DNA of 64,000 nt from Ferrimonas sp044433165. Lineage in GTDB: Bacteria; Pseudomonadota; Gammaproteobacteria; Enterobacterales; Shewanellaceae. This document shows, piece by piece, positions 33,894-42,516 of this stretch; the first letter of the stretch is position 1; every line of letters starts with the position of its first letter. The DNA is taken from NCBI GenBank assembly GCA_044433165.1, contig JAWXTX010000001.1:1-64000 (forward strand). The letters are read 5' to 3'. A program made the position numbers and the translations under genes. Below the pieces are notes generated by a model, which did not search any database, was not told the DNA's origin, and saw only the letters and a program-made list of their open reading frames with translations.

Positions 33894-34781
33894 TTATTGG
33901 TTGCGCTCGATAATGTAACGGGCGAACTGTTCTAAATGGTCGCTATTGTATGGCAACAGCGCCAGAGATGTTAGTGCTTGCTGATAGAGAGATTGAGCCA
34001 CATCGCGCGCGCCATCAAGCCCAAGTAACGCCGGATAAGTGCTCTTGTTGGCGGCTTGATCGGAGCCTTGCGGCTTGCCCAGTTGTTCGGTGGCACCTGT
34101 GACATCCAGCACATCGTCATGGACTTGGAAAGCCAAGCCAATATTATCAGCAAAAGACAGCAAATTGGTGGCACTTTCTTCGGCGCAGGGAGGAGCGGCC
34201 AAGATCCCCAATTGGACACTCGCGCGGATCAGCGCACCGGTTTTTAACTGATGTAATTGGGTTAACTTAGTCAAGGGGATTGCGCAATTAGTGCTTGCTA
34301 AATCAATGGCTTGACCACCGCACATGCCTTGGTAGCCCGAAGCACGCGCCAGCACTTGAATCATCTTAATTCGGTTGGCTTCTGCATAAGCTGGGAGTGG
34401 GCACTGCGCTATGATTTCAAACGCGAGCGTTTGTAGGGCATCGCCCGCCAAAATGGCGGTTGCTTCATCAAAGGCGATGTGAACCGTGGGCTGGCCACGG
34501 CGCAGTTCGTCATTATCCATGGCGGGTAGGTCGTCATGAATTAAGGAATAAGCATGGATGCATTCAATGGCGGCGGCCAACGCATCGAGATGGGTTTCTT
34601 CTGCATTGAGCATCGTGCCAGTGGCGTACAACAAGAAGGGACGTACGCGCTTGCCCCCTAATAAAACCCCATAACGCATCGCTTCAAGCAAGTGAGGATC
34701 GGTGACGTCGAGGCCATCAAGCTGGGTGGTGAGTTGCTGGTTCACCCGCTGTTGATAATGATGGATCGTATCTTGCAGCAT
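33894..34781 (-). CDS. ispA: (2E,6E)-farnesyl diphosphate synthase
   Basis: 295 residues of the trans-prenyltransferase fold. The first Asp-rich motif is DDLPAMDND (83-91) and the second is HDDVLDVTG near 220; GGKRVRPFLLYATG is the substrate-binding block. It joins dimethylallyl and isopentenyl diphosphates to farnesyl diphosphate for quinones and undecaprenyl carrier. It starts 3 bases after the xseB stop, so translation is probably coupled. Confidence 0.97.
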   Translation of the reverse strand: MLQDTIHHYQQRVNQQLTTQLDGLDVTDPHLLEAMRYGVLLGGKRVRPFLLYATGTMLNAEETHLDALAAAIECIHAYSLIHDDLPAMDNDELRRGQPTVHIAFDEATAILAGDALQTLAFEIIAQCPLPAYAEANRIKMIQVLARASGYQGMCGGQAIDLASTNCAIPLTKLTQLHQLKTGALIRASVQLGILAAPPCAEESATNLLSFADNIGLAFQVHDDVLDVTGATEQLGKPQGSDQAANKSTYPALLGLDGARDVAQSLYQQALTSLALLPYNSDHLEQFARYIIERNQ

Positions 34782-34784
34782 TTA

Positions 34785-35039
34785 TTATGCCTCAGGCTCG
34801 AAAGGGGTCAATGTTGCCGCTGAGTCGGCTTGACCTGTGAGCATGGCCACTTGTTGCTCGGCGTTTTGCAGCTTAGTCTGGCTGGCGCGAACCAGCGCGA
34901 TGCCGCGCTCAAATTGTTGCAGAGCTTGCTCTAAAGGCACGTCTCCTTGCTCAAGTTGCTGGACAATTTGTTCTAGCTCCGCCAATGAGGCTTCAAAGCT
35001 GAGATTATCGGGTTTTTTAGCCACCGCGCGCGCTCCCAT
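34785..35039 (-). CDS. xseB: Exodeoxyribonuclease VII small subunit
   Basis: 84 residues with the XseB core: NLSFEASLAELEQIVQQLEQGDVPLEQ, FERGIALVRASQTKLQNAEQQV. It forms exonuclease VII with XseA (not in this window), degrading single-stranded DNA from both ends. It heads the xseB-ispA-dxs operon. There is no clear ribosome site, and the likely promoter (TTGAAT-N17-TAATGT) sits so close that the 5' leader may be only about 10 nt. Confidence 0.95.
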   Translation of the reverse strand: MGARAVAKKPDNLSFEASLAELEQIVQQLEQGDVPLEQALQQFERGIALVRASQTKLQNAEQQVAMLTGQADSAATLTPFEPEA

Positions 35040-35054
35040 CAGGTTAGTCGGGCA

Positions 35055-35083
35055 ACATTACTGTTTTGCCTGAGCATATTCAA
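35055..35083 (-). promoter_or_regulatory. Probable xseB-ispA-dxs promoter
   Basis: On the minus strand TTGAAT (35078-35083) and TAATGT (35055-35060) are 17 bases apart. Predicted transcription start lies about 10 bases before the xseB ATG, implying a very short leader. Confidence 0.4.
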
Positions 35084-35239
35084 ATGTTGGTTGGTATAGG
35101 TGATCTTGGTCGTGCGTTTTTTCAGCATTACAAGGTAGTATGACGGTGATTTTTGGTTATTTGAACGTTTTAGGTGGTATTTAACAAATCATTTACCAGA
35201 TTGGCGCAAGTGACGTGTTTTTAAATCACAAATTAGTGC

Positions 35240-35266
35240 TCAAGGTTATGGCTTTTTAACCGATAA
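35240..35266 (+). promoter_or_regulatory. Sigma-28 (FliA) type promoter of pomAB
   Basis: TCAAGGTT (35240-35247), an 11-base spacer and ACCGATAA (35259-35266) match the flagellar consensus TAAAGTTT-N11-GCCGATAA at 6 of 8 and 7 of 8 positions. It lies about 70 bases before the pomA start, which fits late flagellar gene control. Confidence 0.65.
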
Positions 35267-35336
35267 CGACCGTAGCAGATTTTATTTTTGGACAGCATCA
35301 ATTGCTGCTCATTTAAGTGTGGAGTTAGGAGTAACA

Positions 35337-36101
35337 GTGGATCTAGCAACCTTAATTGGGTTATTGGGCGCGTTTGCGTTCGTAATTATGGCAATGGTGC
35401 AAAGTGGCGATGCGGGGATCTTCGTCAATATGCCCAGTTTGTTTATTGTGGTCGGTGGCTCTTTGTTTGTGGTGATGATGAAATTCAATCTCAAACAATT
35501 TTTCGGCTCAGTAAAAGTGGCTGGTAAAGCCTTTATGTTCAAAATTGATAAGCCAGATGCATTGATTGAACAATCGGTTTCTATGGCCGATGCCGCTCGT
35601 AAAGGCGGTTTCTTGGCGCTGGAATCGGTTGAAATTAATAACAGCTTTATGAAAAAAGCGGTCGATCTGCTGGTGGATGGGCACGATGCCAGAGTGGTGC
35701 GTCAGGTGCTTTCTAAGGATATCTCCTTAACCATGGATCGCCACAATATTGGGATTGATCTCTTTAAAAAAATGGCCGATATCGCCCCCGCAATGGGCAT
35801 GATTGGTACCTTGATTGGTCTGGTTGCGATGTTGAATAACATGGAAGATCCGAAAACCATTGGCCCTGCCATGGCGGTGGCCTTGTTAACAACACTTTAT
35901 GGCGCGGTCATGGCGAACATGATTGCCATGCCAATTGCCGATAAGCTGGAACTTCGCATGAACGAAGAGGTACTCAACCGTTCGCTTATTATGGATGCTG
36001 TGTTGGCCATTCAAGAGGGGCAAAACCCACGGGTTATTGAAGGTTTCTTGAAGAACTATTTACAAGAAAAGATCCGCACCATTGACGCCTTAAAAGAGTA
36101 A
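35337..36101 (+). CDS. pomA: Sodium-type flagellar stator protein PomA (MotA family)
   Basis: I choose the GTG at 35337 (VDLATLIGLLGAFAF), which has AGGAG 5-6 bases upstream and matches the PomA N-terminus; an ATG 18 bases earlier is also in frame. 254 residues (Vibrio PomA 253) with four transmembrane helices and a large cytoplasmic loop between helices 2 and 3 (GKAFMFK, MADAARKGGFLALE). Helix 3-4 has DIAPAMGMIGTLIGLVAML and GPAMAVALLTTLYGAV. PomA and PomB form the ion-conducting torque generator of the flagellum. The pair is divergent from xseB. Confidence 0.96.
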   Translation: MDLATLIGLLGAFAFVIMAMVQSGDAGIFVNMPSLFIVVGGSLFVVMMKFNLKQFFGSVKVAGKAFMFKIDKPDALIEQSVSMADAARKGGFLALESVEINNSFMKKAVDLLVDGHDARVVRQVLSKDISLTMDRHNIGIDLFKKMADIAPAMGMIGTLIGLVAMLNNMEDPKTIGPAMAVALLTTLYGAVMANMIAMPIADKLELRMNEEVLNRSLIMDAVLAIQEGQNPRVIEGFLKNYLQEKIRTIDALKE

Positions 36102-36106
36102 CAACG

Positions 36107-37066
36107 ATGGATCAACGCCCACCGAAAAAAGCCCCCGCCGGTTCACCGGCGTGGATGGGTACCTTTGCCGACTTGATGTCGTTGCTGATGTGCTTTTTCG
36201 TTTTGCTGTTGAGTTTTTCGGAGATGGATGTCATTCGCTTTAAGCAGGTAGCCGGATCGATGAAGTACGCCTTCGGGATCCAGAACCGCATCGAAGCGGC
36301 GGACATTCCGAAAGGCACTTCGGTCATTGCGATGGAGTTCCGCCCTGGGCGGCCAGAGCCAACGCCAATTGATGTAATCCAGCAGCATACGGTTGAGTTC
36401 ACTAAAGAAAGTTTGCACTACCAAGATGGTGATTCTTCGGAAGTGGGTGGCCAGAAAGAGGGAGCCCAATCGCAGGCTGGTAGCGCTAATGCGGCCGAAA
36501 TGCAGCAGCAATCTGCTGAAAGCCAAGCTCAGCAAACGGAAAATAACGCTCAGCAAGATGAAAATCAGGCAGGTAAAAGTTTGTCGGAGCTGGCCAAACG
36601 CATTGAAGAGCACATGCATGAGCAGATTGAAGATGGCGCCATTGAAGTGGAAGCTTTAGGGCAACAATTGATCATTCGTATCATGGAGCAAGGGGCATTT
36701 CCCGCAGGCTCGGCGTTTTTGCAGCCTAAGTTCCGCCCTGTGATCCGTCAGATTGGTGAGTTGCTCAATGAAGTGCCGGGCATCGTCACAGTCAGCGGTC
36801 ACAGCGATACAGGAAAAACCCGTAACGAGCTGTATGGCTCGAATTGGGAGCTTTCTAGCCAGCGGGCGGTGGCGGTAGGTCATCAACTGATTGAAGTGCC
36901 AAATTTCGATGAGAGTCGGATGCGCGTGCAAGGCTTAGCTGAGTATGATCCACTGGATAACAACATGACTTGGGCTGGTCGCAAGCGTAACCGACGCGTT
37001 GAAATTGCCATTGAGCAGGGTAAGGCGTCGATGGCTACGCCGATCTCTGCAGCGGGAATGCCATAA
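36107..37066 (+). CDS. pomB: Flagellar stator protein PomB (MotB family)
   Basis: 319 residues, starting 5 bases after pomA. The single transmembrane helix carries the ion-binding Asp22 in TFADLMSLLMCFFVLLLSF; Cys in that helix is typical of sodium-type PomB. A Gln/Ala/Glu-rich linker (about 115-165, AQQTENNAQQDENQAG) precedes the OmpA-like peptidoglycan-binding domain (about 185-305, VSGHSDTGKTRNELYGSNWELSSQRA). PomB anchors the stator to the wall and gates ion flow. The gene ends at a terminator shared with the convergent GGDEF gene. Confidence 0.96.
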   Translation: MDQRPPKKAPAGSPAWMGTFADLMSLLMCFFVLLLSFSEMDVIRFKQVAGSMKYAFGIQNRIEAADIPKGTSVIAMEFRPGRPEPTPIDVIQQHTVEFTKESLHYQDGDSSEVGGQKEGAQSQAGSANAAEMQQQSAESQAQQTENNAQQDENQAGKSLSELAKRIEEHMHEQIEDGAIEVEALGQQLIIRIMEQGAFPAGSAFLQPKFRPVIRQIGELLNEVPGIVTVSGHSDTGKTRNELYGSNWELSSQRAVAVGHQLIEVPNFDESRMRVQGLAEYDPLDNNMTWAGRKRNRRVEIAIEQGKASMATPISAAGMP

Positions 37067-37090
37067 GTGTGTGGCTCCTTGCTGTGATAA

Positions 37091-37119
37091 AAAGGGCTTC
37101 TTTAAGAAGCCCTTTTTTT
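37091..37119. terminator. Bidirectional terminator between pomB and GGDEF gene
   Basis: AAAGGGCTTC pairs with GAAGCCCTTT around a short loop, with A and T tracts on the two flanks, so it serves both convergent genes. Confidence 0.93.
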
Positions 37120-37130
37120 AGCCAGTTTAT

Positions 37131-39338
37131 TTATGCTGGGCAGTAACTGGGGGCAATAGCATGTAACTGGTAGCCATTACGGCCTTTTTCTTTCATCAGG
37201 TACAACTGTTGATCCGCAATAGTAAAGGCTTCATTAAACGGTTTATAGCTGTGGCAGTCGACGGCACGAATGCAAGCGCCAATAGAGAGGGTTAAGCAAC
37301 CACTTGGATCGGCAGTGGTTGGGTGCGTGAGTGCTTGTCGTGCCATTTCAGCTAACAGCTTTTGTAATTTTAGCTTTAAGGCCGCTTCGGTTAACCCTAA
37401 GCTGATAACGAGCAGTTCATCACCGCCATAGCGAAAACAGTGATCTTGACTGCCGGAAAAAACCTGTTTTATCAGCGCTGCAACCACTGTTAGAGCTCGA
37501 TCGCCCGCGGCATGCCCTAAGCTATCGTTATAGCCTTTATAATCATCAAGATCGATTAATACCACGCTGATGGATGAGGTTTCGTTCCTGTCTTCGCTGC
37601 TGGGTAATTGGCGGAATTGCTGCTCAATCGCGGGCACCAGCACCTTCAAATGTTGGCGGTTATACAGTTGCGTTAAGGCATCGGTTTTGGCGACGATTTG
37701 CAGATGTTGATAGTCGGACTGCAGCGTGGCACGTTGGCTCCAGTTTTTAATGGCAATCGCAATAAATACCGCGAGTTTTTCGAACAATTGTCGGTGGTGT
37801 TGCTGATAGATGTTCGGCAGATGATGTTGTAAAGAGATGAGCCCTAACGGCTCGTTAGCCAAAAAAATCGGGCAGATCAATACCGATTGTGTCTCAACCA
37901 TCTCAATATCATGGGTAAAGCTCTGCTCTTTTGAAATTGATGGGTAATCCGCCAAATTCGTGCAGGTACGGATCGATTCTTCCGTTACGGTATTCAGATG
38001 GACGGTACTGCCCGTGATCACCACATAAGAACCGAAGTTAACCACCTCATGGCAGTCAACTTGGATGGCCGGCAATAGCCCTGAGTCATCGATAAAATAG
38101 TCATAACTGAGTAATTTTTTTTGGGCGTTATAAAGTGCAATACCAAACTCTGTCGCGGGGAAAATGCGCCGGATCTGCTCTAATACTTGCGGCATCAGTG
38201 GCGCCAGCTCATCCGCAGTGGCAATGAGCTGGCCAATATCTGTAATGGTTTGCAAATGGGTTTGCATGGTTTGGGTGATGCGATATTGCTGTTGTTGTTC
38301 AAGTTGGCGTACTTGGTACATGGCCATTTGCCCTTCACGCATCTGTATGGATTGATTTAACTGGGTTAGAAGATCAATTTGCTGTTGCTGATTGGCAATG
38401 AGCAGGGGCTGCTGCTCTGCCTGCGTAAACTGTTTGGCCGCGAGCGCTAATAATCGTAATTTAAGGTCGCTCAAACCATGTGCCCAGATCGCCTCTGAAA
38501 TTGCATCAATAATGGCATTGGCATCCGTTTGACGTGCTTGCTCACTTAAAAATTGGGCATATTTAAGTTGTGTATCAAGGTAATTGTAATTGCCTTCGAC
38601 TTTTTCAATTAACGTCAGTGCTTGGCAATAAGCGTGTTCAATTTGAGATGCGGCTTGCGGCTGATGCTGGTGCAGTAAATTGGCAAATTGGCAATAGCAG
38701 ATCCCTAATATATGTGGCTCTTGGTATTGCTGAGCCAAGGTCATCGCGTGCTGACACTGAGTTAAACTCTCTTGGGGTTGATTGAGTTTGAACAGCGCCT
38801 CACTGAGATTTAAGGTGGCCATAATATGAATATTATGGGATTGGCTAACCAAGGCAGCTTGTTGGGCTAAAAGACTATAATGCTGCGCCTCGTTATAGCA
38901 ATGCATGCTTAAATTGATGGCGGCAAGATTATTATACAGAACGGTTTTTGTTGCCGGATCGAGTTGATCAACGCTCTTGAGTACATGCATAAAACCTTGT
39001 TGCGCTGCAATGTACCCCTCGCGCTCGCCGGCAATGGAGGCCACCATGAGTTGCGCTTGTAAGGCAAGGCGTGACTCTAATTCGCTGCAAGCCGACATGG
39101 ATTGTTGATAGGCATGCACCGCTGCGGCCAATTGCCCTTTCCGGTCTAATTCCAATGCTTGAACAAAATGGCTGGCCGCATCACTTAGCTGGCATTGGTA
39201 CTGCTGGCAAACTTGCTGAAGTTGCTCTTTGATGTAGCGCAGACCGGTGAGCGCCGGATGATCCGCCGCGCGGATCAGCACTCCTATAATGGCATCGCTG
39301 CTGGTGGGCGTCAGGTGAATTGCCGGTGCGTTCATCAT
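37131..39338 (-). CDS. TPR-GAF-GGDEF protein (putative diguanylate cyclase)
   Basis: 735 residues without a signal peptide or membrane helix. The first 330 residues are helical repeats of TPR type. A coiled segment then leads into a GAF-like sensor domain (about 370-540; VLICPIFLANEPLGLISLQHH), and the C-terminal GGDEF domain (about 565-725) has DALTQLYNRQHL, LIDLDDYKGYNDSLGHAAGD and RYGGDELLVISLG. The signature is GGDEL rather than GGDEF; Glu is retained, so cyclic-di-GMP synthesis is plausible. The gene lies head-on to pomB, so a motility link is possible but unproven. Start is one of two adjacent ATGs (39338, 39335). Confidence 0.93.
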   Translation of the reverse strand: MMNAPAIHLTPTSSDAIIGVLIRAADHPALTGLRYIKEQLQQVCQQYQCQLSDAASHFVQALELDRKGQLAAAVHAYQQSMSACSELESRLALQAQLMVASIAGEREGYIAAQQGFMHVLKSVDQLDPATKTVLYNNLAAINLSMHCYNEAQHYSLLAQQAALVSQSHNIHIMATLNLSEALFKLNQPQESLTQCQHAMTLAQQYQEPHILGICYCQFANLLHQHQPQAASQIEHAYCQALTLIEKVEGNYNYLDTQLKYAQFLSEQARQTDANAIIDAISEAIWAHGLSDLKLRLLALAAKQFTQAEQQPLLIANQQQQIDLLTQLNQSIQMREGQMAMYQVRQLEQQQQYRITQTMQTHLQTITDIGQLIATADELAPLMPQVLEQIRRIFPATEFGIALYNAQKKLLSYDYFIDDSGLLPAIQVDCHEVVNFGSYVVITGSTVHLNTVTEESIRTCTNLADYPSISKEQSFTHDIEMVETQSVLICPIFLANEPLGLISLQHHLPNIYQQHHRQLFEKLAVFIAIAIKNWSQRATLQSDYQHLQIVAKTDALTQLYNRQHLKVLVPAIEQQFRQLPSSEDRNETSSISVVLIDLDDYKGYNDSLGHAAGDRALTVVAALIKQVFSGSQDHCFRYGGDELLVISLGLTEAALKLKLQKLLAEMARQALTHPTTADPSGCLTLSIGACIRAVDCHSYKPFNEAFTIADQQLYLMKEKGRNGYQLHAIAPSYCPA

Positions 39339-39501
39339 GAAAGCCAGCCTTGTTATGATCAGTTAAGATGGCTTTATTTTACTGAGAACAGTGCGGTGAA
39401 CTTGCAAATTAAACGCCGATAAACTGTTCAATATCAATGAATAACCCAGTTTTCATCCCGCGTCTGTTGAGGGCCTGTTAGGGCGTAACAAAGTCTGTGC
39501 C

Positions 39502-40131
39502 TTAAAGGGGATCTTGATGGGTAAATTGGCCATAATGAAGAAAATGATCGCACTGCTTGGCCACAGCGTCAGAAAGCAGCATACCAGTATGGCTTACGGG
39601 CAAAATAATGTGATCTTGCATACCAATTAACTCTGTTTCCGCTTGAGTTACGGTACCATCGCTGCTGCCTGAGAGCAGCCCCGTGATCCGCCCTAAGCCA
39701 AAATCGCAGTTACCTGCAAGGCTGCCCAAGGCAATATCGCTGTGCCACTGCTCAAAACCGTTTTCGGTTAATCCATATTGACGGGCATTGCCTAATAGCC
39801 CTCCCAGCCCCCATTGTTGCAGCTGTTTGGCGATAACCGAGCTGCGTAAGGGGCTACCAAGCGTGACGAGCCGAGAGTTGGGATGAAAAGAGGTTTGGTG
39901 AGCGTAATGGCTGAGCATCACGCCACCGAGGCTGTGTCCGATTAAATAACAGGGCTGGTTGGGATCAATCTCGGCGTCGAGTTGTTGGAATAAAGCAGCG
40001 CTATCAATGCGAGTAGAGCTATAGCTTAAACACAAGGGTGCCCAGCCTAGCTGTTCTAATTTATTGGCCAAAGGCCACATCGCCAGCCGATTCATATATA
40101 GGCCATGCAATAAGATGACGCGTGCTGCCAT
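39502..40131 (-). CDS. Alpha/beta hydrolase family protein (lipase-like)
   Basis: 209 residues from ATG 40131, which has GAGG 6 bases upstream. The fold begins MAARVILLHGLYMNRLAM (oxyanion region), the nucleophile elbow is IGHSLGGVML with Ser about 71, and a late His lies in VSHTGMLLS. SGSSDGTVT may hold the catalytic Asp. There is no signal peptide, so a cytoplasmic esterase or lipase-like enzyme is likely; substrate unknown. In E. coli ybeD-lipB-lipA follow dacA; here this hydrolase takes that place, after the dacA terminator. Confidence 0.88.
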   Translation of the reverse strand: MAARVILLHGLYMNRLAMWPLANKLEQLGWAPLCLSYSSTRIDSAALFQQLDAEIDPNQPCYLIGHSLGGVMLSHYAHQTSFHPNSRLVTLGSPLRSSVIAKQLQQWGLGGLLGNARQYGLTENGFEQWHSDIALGSLAGNCDFGLGRITGLLSGSSDGTVTQAETELIGMQDHIILPVSHTGMLLSDAVAKQCDHFLHYGQFTHQDPL

Positions 40132-40231
40132 AACTGTCCTCATTGCAATGTATGGATGTTTTTATCCGATAGTTCAAGCATATACCAGCTCTGGCAGCAC
40201 CACCATATTTCTGATGTCGTAAACGCAGCAT

Positions 40232-40262
40232 CAAAAAAGCCGAGTCGCTAGCGGCTCGGCTT
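40232..40262 (-). terminator. Intrinsic terminator after dacA
   Basis: On the minus strand AAGCCGAG(CCG) pairs with (CGA)CTCGGCTT around CTAG, followed by TTTT. It lies about 43 bases past the dacA stop and ends the long cell-wall cluster. Confidence 0.92.
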
Positions 40263-40304
40263 GTGGCTATTGATCAGCGGCGGCTCATAATGCGTAGAGG
40301 CAAC

Positions 40305-41495
40305 TTAAGCGCTCCACAGTGATTGGAACAACAGCTTGAAATAATCCACTAATTTTGAAAACCAGCTGCCTTCATTGACGGATTCCATCACCACTAATGG
40401 GTAACTGGCCACCTCTTTATCACCTAAGCGGAAGTATAAGGTACCAACTTGTTGGCCTTTTTCCAGTGGTGCTTCGAGGGTTTGGTCTAATTCAAAAGCC
40501 GACTCTAGCGCATTGGCTTGGCCACGATAAATGGTAACGGGGGTATCGATGTTGGTGCCAAGCGCAACTTCAGCTTGGCTACCATACCAAATGGGCTGGC
40601 GCACAAAGGTGTCACCAGCACGATATGGCGTTACTGTTTCAAAGAAACGAAACCCGTAATTGAGTAGGGTTTTGGTTTCTTGTTGACGGCGGTTTGAGCC
40701 TTCTTGGCTATTACGCCCAGGCACCCCCATAACAACGGCAATCAGACGCATGTCATCCACGGTTGCTGAAGAAACCAAAGAGTAACCGGCATTACTGGTG
40801 TAACCGGTTTTTACCCCATCTACATTCATGGATTGATCCCACAACAAGCCGTTGCGGTTGGTGGTCGTAATGTTGTTATAGGTAAACTGCTTTTGTGAAT
40901 GCAGCTTATAGTAATCCGGTAAATCACGGATGAATGCTTGGGTTAAAAGGGCCATATCATAAGCGGTACTTTGCTGTTGATTGGCGTCCAAACCGTGGGA
41001 ATTTTCGAACAAGCTGTTATGCATGCCCAATTCGCCAGCCCAGGTATTCATTAAGTGCGTAAAGCCGCTTTCGCTGCCGGCGATGTGCTCGGCAATGGCA
41101 ATGCAAGCATCGTTACCAGATGCTACCACCATACCTTGATAGAGTTCATCAACAGAGACGCTGGTGCCCTCGCGCAGCCACATTAAAGAGGAGCCTTTGA
41201 GCTTGGGGTTTTGTGCCCATGCATTGGTGGAAACCGTCACTGTATCATCCAGTTTAATGCGGCCGGATTTAAGCTCTTGGCCTAAAACATAGCTGGACAT
41301 GATTTTGGTTAAGCTTGCTGGAGCCCGCTGCAAATTGGCGTCTTTTTCCGCCAAAATTTGACCGGTTTGGTAATCCATTAAAATATAGGATTCTGCCGCA
41401 ATGCTTGGTGGGTTTGGGATCACTACCGGGTTGGCAGACACCGCACTGCTGAGCAATAAGGTGGCACAGCTAAGGGTTGTTTTTAACAATTTCAT
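40305..41495 (-). CDS. dacA: D-alanyl-D-alanine carboxypeptidase (PBP5/6 type)
   Basis: Start set at ATG 41495 (MKLLKTTLSCATLLLSS), giving a normal signal peptide (to about VSAN) and 396 residues; the longer frame upstream is not signal-like. Active-site motifs are SLTK (61-64), SGN (126-128) and KTG (229-231). The C-terminal amphipathic helix SWFSKLVDYFKLLFQSLW anchors it to the inner membrane face of the periplasm. It trims the terminal D-Ala from muropeptides. It is last in the mrdA-rodA-mltB-rlpA-dacA series. Confidence 0.97.
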   Translation of the reverse strand: MKLLKTTLSCATLLLSSAVSANPVVIPNPPSIAAESYILMDYQTGQILAEKDANLQRAPASLTKIMSSYVLGQELKSGRIKLDDTVTVSTNAWAQNPKLKGSSLMWLREGTSVSVDELYQGMVVASGNDACIAIAEHIAGSESGFTHLMNTWAGELGMHNSLFENSHGLDANQQQSTAYDMALLTQAFIRDLPDYYKLHSQKQFTYNNITTTNRNGLLWDQSMNVDGVKTGYTSNAGYSLVSSATVDDMRLIAVVMGVPGRNSQEGSNRRQQETKTLLNYGFRFFETVTPYRAGDTFVRQPIWYGSQAEVALGTNIDTPVTIYRGQANALESAFELDQTLEAPLEKGQQVGTLYFRLGDKEVASYPLVVMESVNEGSWFSKLVDYFKLLFQSLWSA

Positions 41496-41581
41496 GCTCT
41501 GAGTTCTGTTGTTGGTTTGGCCGCTCGTGAGTTTGACCGGCACAAACAAAATTAGTTTGCTGTTGATGATGTATTTGAGCG

Positions 41582-42496
41582 TTATTCCATTAAAGAAAAC
41601 GCTTCAGGGTAGCCTTGAGAGCGTAACTGTTGCAGCAAAGAACGCGCCTGCCCCAAACTGGCAATAGGCCCGAGCTGTAATCGATACAGGCCACTTTGGT
41701 GGGTAACGCGCGATGGTACCGCATACTGCTGGGTCAGTTTATAACCTATATCATGAATATTGTGCTGATTACTGCCTGCAAGCAACTGAATGTAATGGCG
41801 TATATTAGATGACTCGGCTGGGTCGTAGCCCTCTTCGCCATACATTAAGCGAGGGCCGGGATTGACTCGCGAATGCGGCTCCCCCGCAATCGCTCCGTAA
41901 CTATTGGCATCTGGGAACGAGATCGTTTGTACCCGCACTTGCGCGGTCCCCGCTTCTAACATGCCTAAACGGTGTGCCGCAGCATAGGAGAGATCTATTT
42001 CACGATTGTTGTGAAACGGGCCACGATCGTTGATCCGCACAATGATACTGCGGTTATTTTCCAAGTTGGTGACCTTAGCATATACCGGTAACGGCAGCGA
42101 TTTGTGGGCTGCCGTAAAGGTAAACATGTCGTAGGTTTCACCGTTACTGGTTAAATGGCCATGAAACTTTTGCCCGTACCAAGAAGCAATCCCAACTTTA
42201 TCGTACCCTTGAGCGCTAGGTAATACCTGATAAGGTTGGCCAAACACATGATAATGGCGATTACCACCGGCACTGTAAGGCTCATAGCGAGGCGTGGGCA
42301 AAGGCACTTGTTCGATGTCCGGTGCCCATGCCGGTGCATGGTCTTGGGCAATGCTATAACGGCCTTCGTTGGTGTTGGTTCCAGTGCTCACCGCAGGATA
42401 GTATTGCGGCTCCTGCGTGTACTGCGGTTGTTCTATTGCGCTGCTGCAACCCGCAAGCCAGAGCAGAGCGAGCAAATGAGTAGTACGGGCTTTCAT
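41582..42496 (-). CDS. rlpA: Septal ring lytic transglycosylase RlpA family lipoprotein
   Basis: 304 residues. The lipobox LAGC places the lipidated Cys at residue 17. The double-psi beta-barrel domain (about 98-190) has VGIASWYGQKFHGHLTSNGE, YAKVTNLENNRSIIVRINDR and GPFHNNREIDLSYAAA, including the catalytic-type Asp. The C-terminal 75 residues form a SPOR domain (YIQLLAGSNQHNIHD; LYRLQLGPIASLGQA) that binds denuded glycan at division sites. It follows mltB by 20 bp. Confidence 0.96.
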   Translation of the reverse strand: MKARTTHLLALLWLAGCSSAIEQPQYTQEPQYYPAVSTGTNTNEGRYSIAQDHAPAWAPDIEQVPLPTPRYEPYSAGGNRHYHVFGQPYQVLPSAQGYDKVGIASWYGQKFHGHLTSNGETYDMFTFTAAHKSLPLPVYAKVTNLENNRSIIVRINDRGPFHNNREIDLSYAAAHRLGMLEAGTAQVRVQTISFPDANSYGAIAGEPHSRVNPGPRLMYGEEGYDPAESSNIRHYIQLLAGSNQHNIHDIGYKLTQQYAVPSRVTHQSGLYRLQLGPIASLGQARSLLQQLRSQGYPEAFSLME

Positions 42497-42516
42497 GGTG
42501 CGTTATCGGCCTAATA

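Noticed and set aside
33894..36101. Missing thiI next to the isoprenoid and stator genes taken as a deletion
   Set aside because: Gene order around xseB-ispA-dxs-pomAB varies between genera; absence in a 64-kb window is not evidence of loss.
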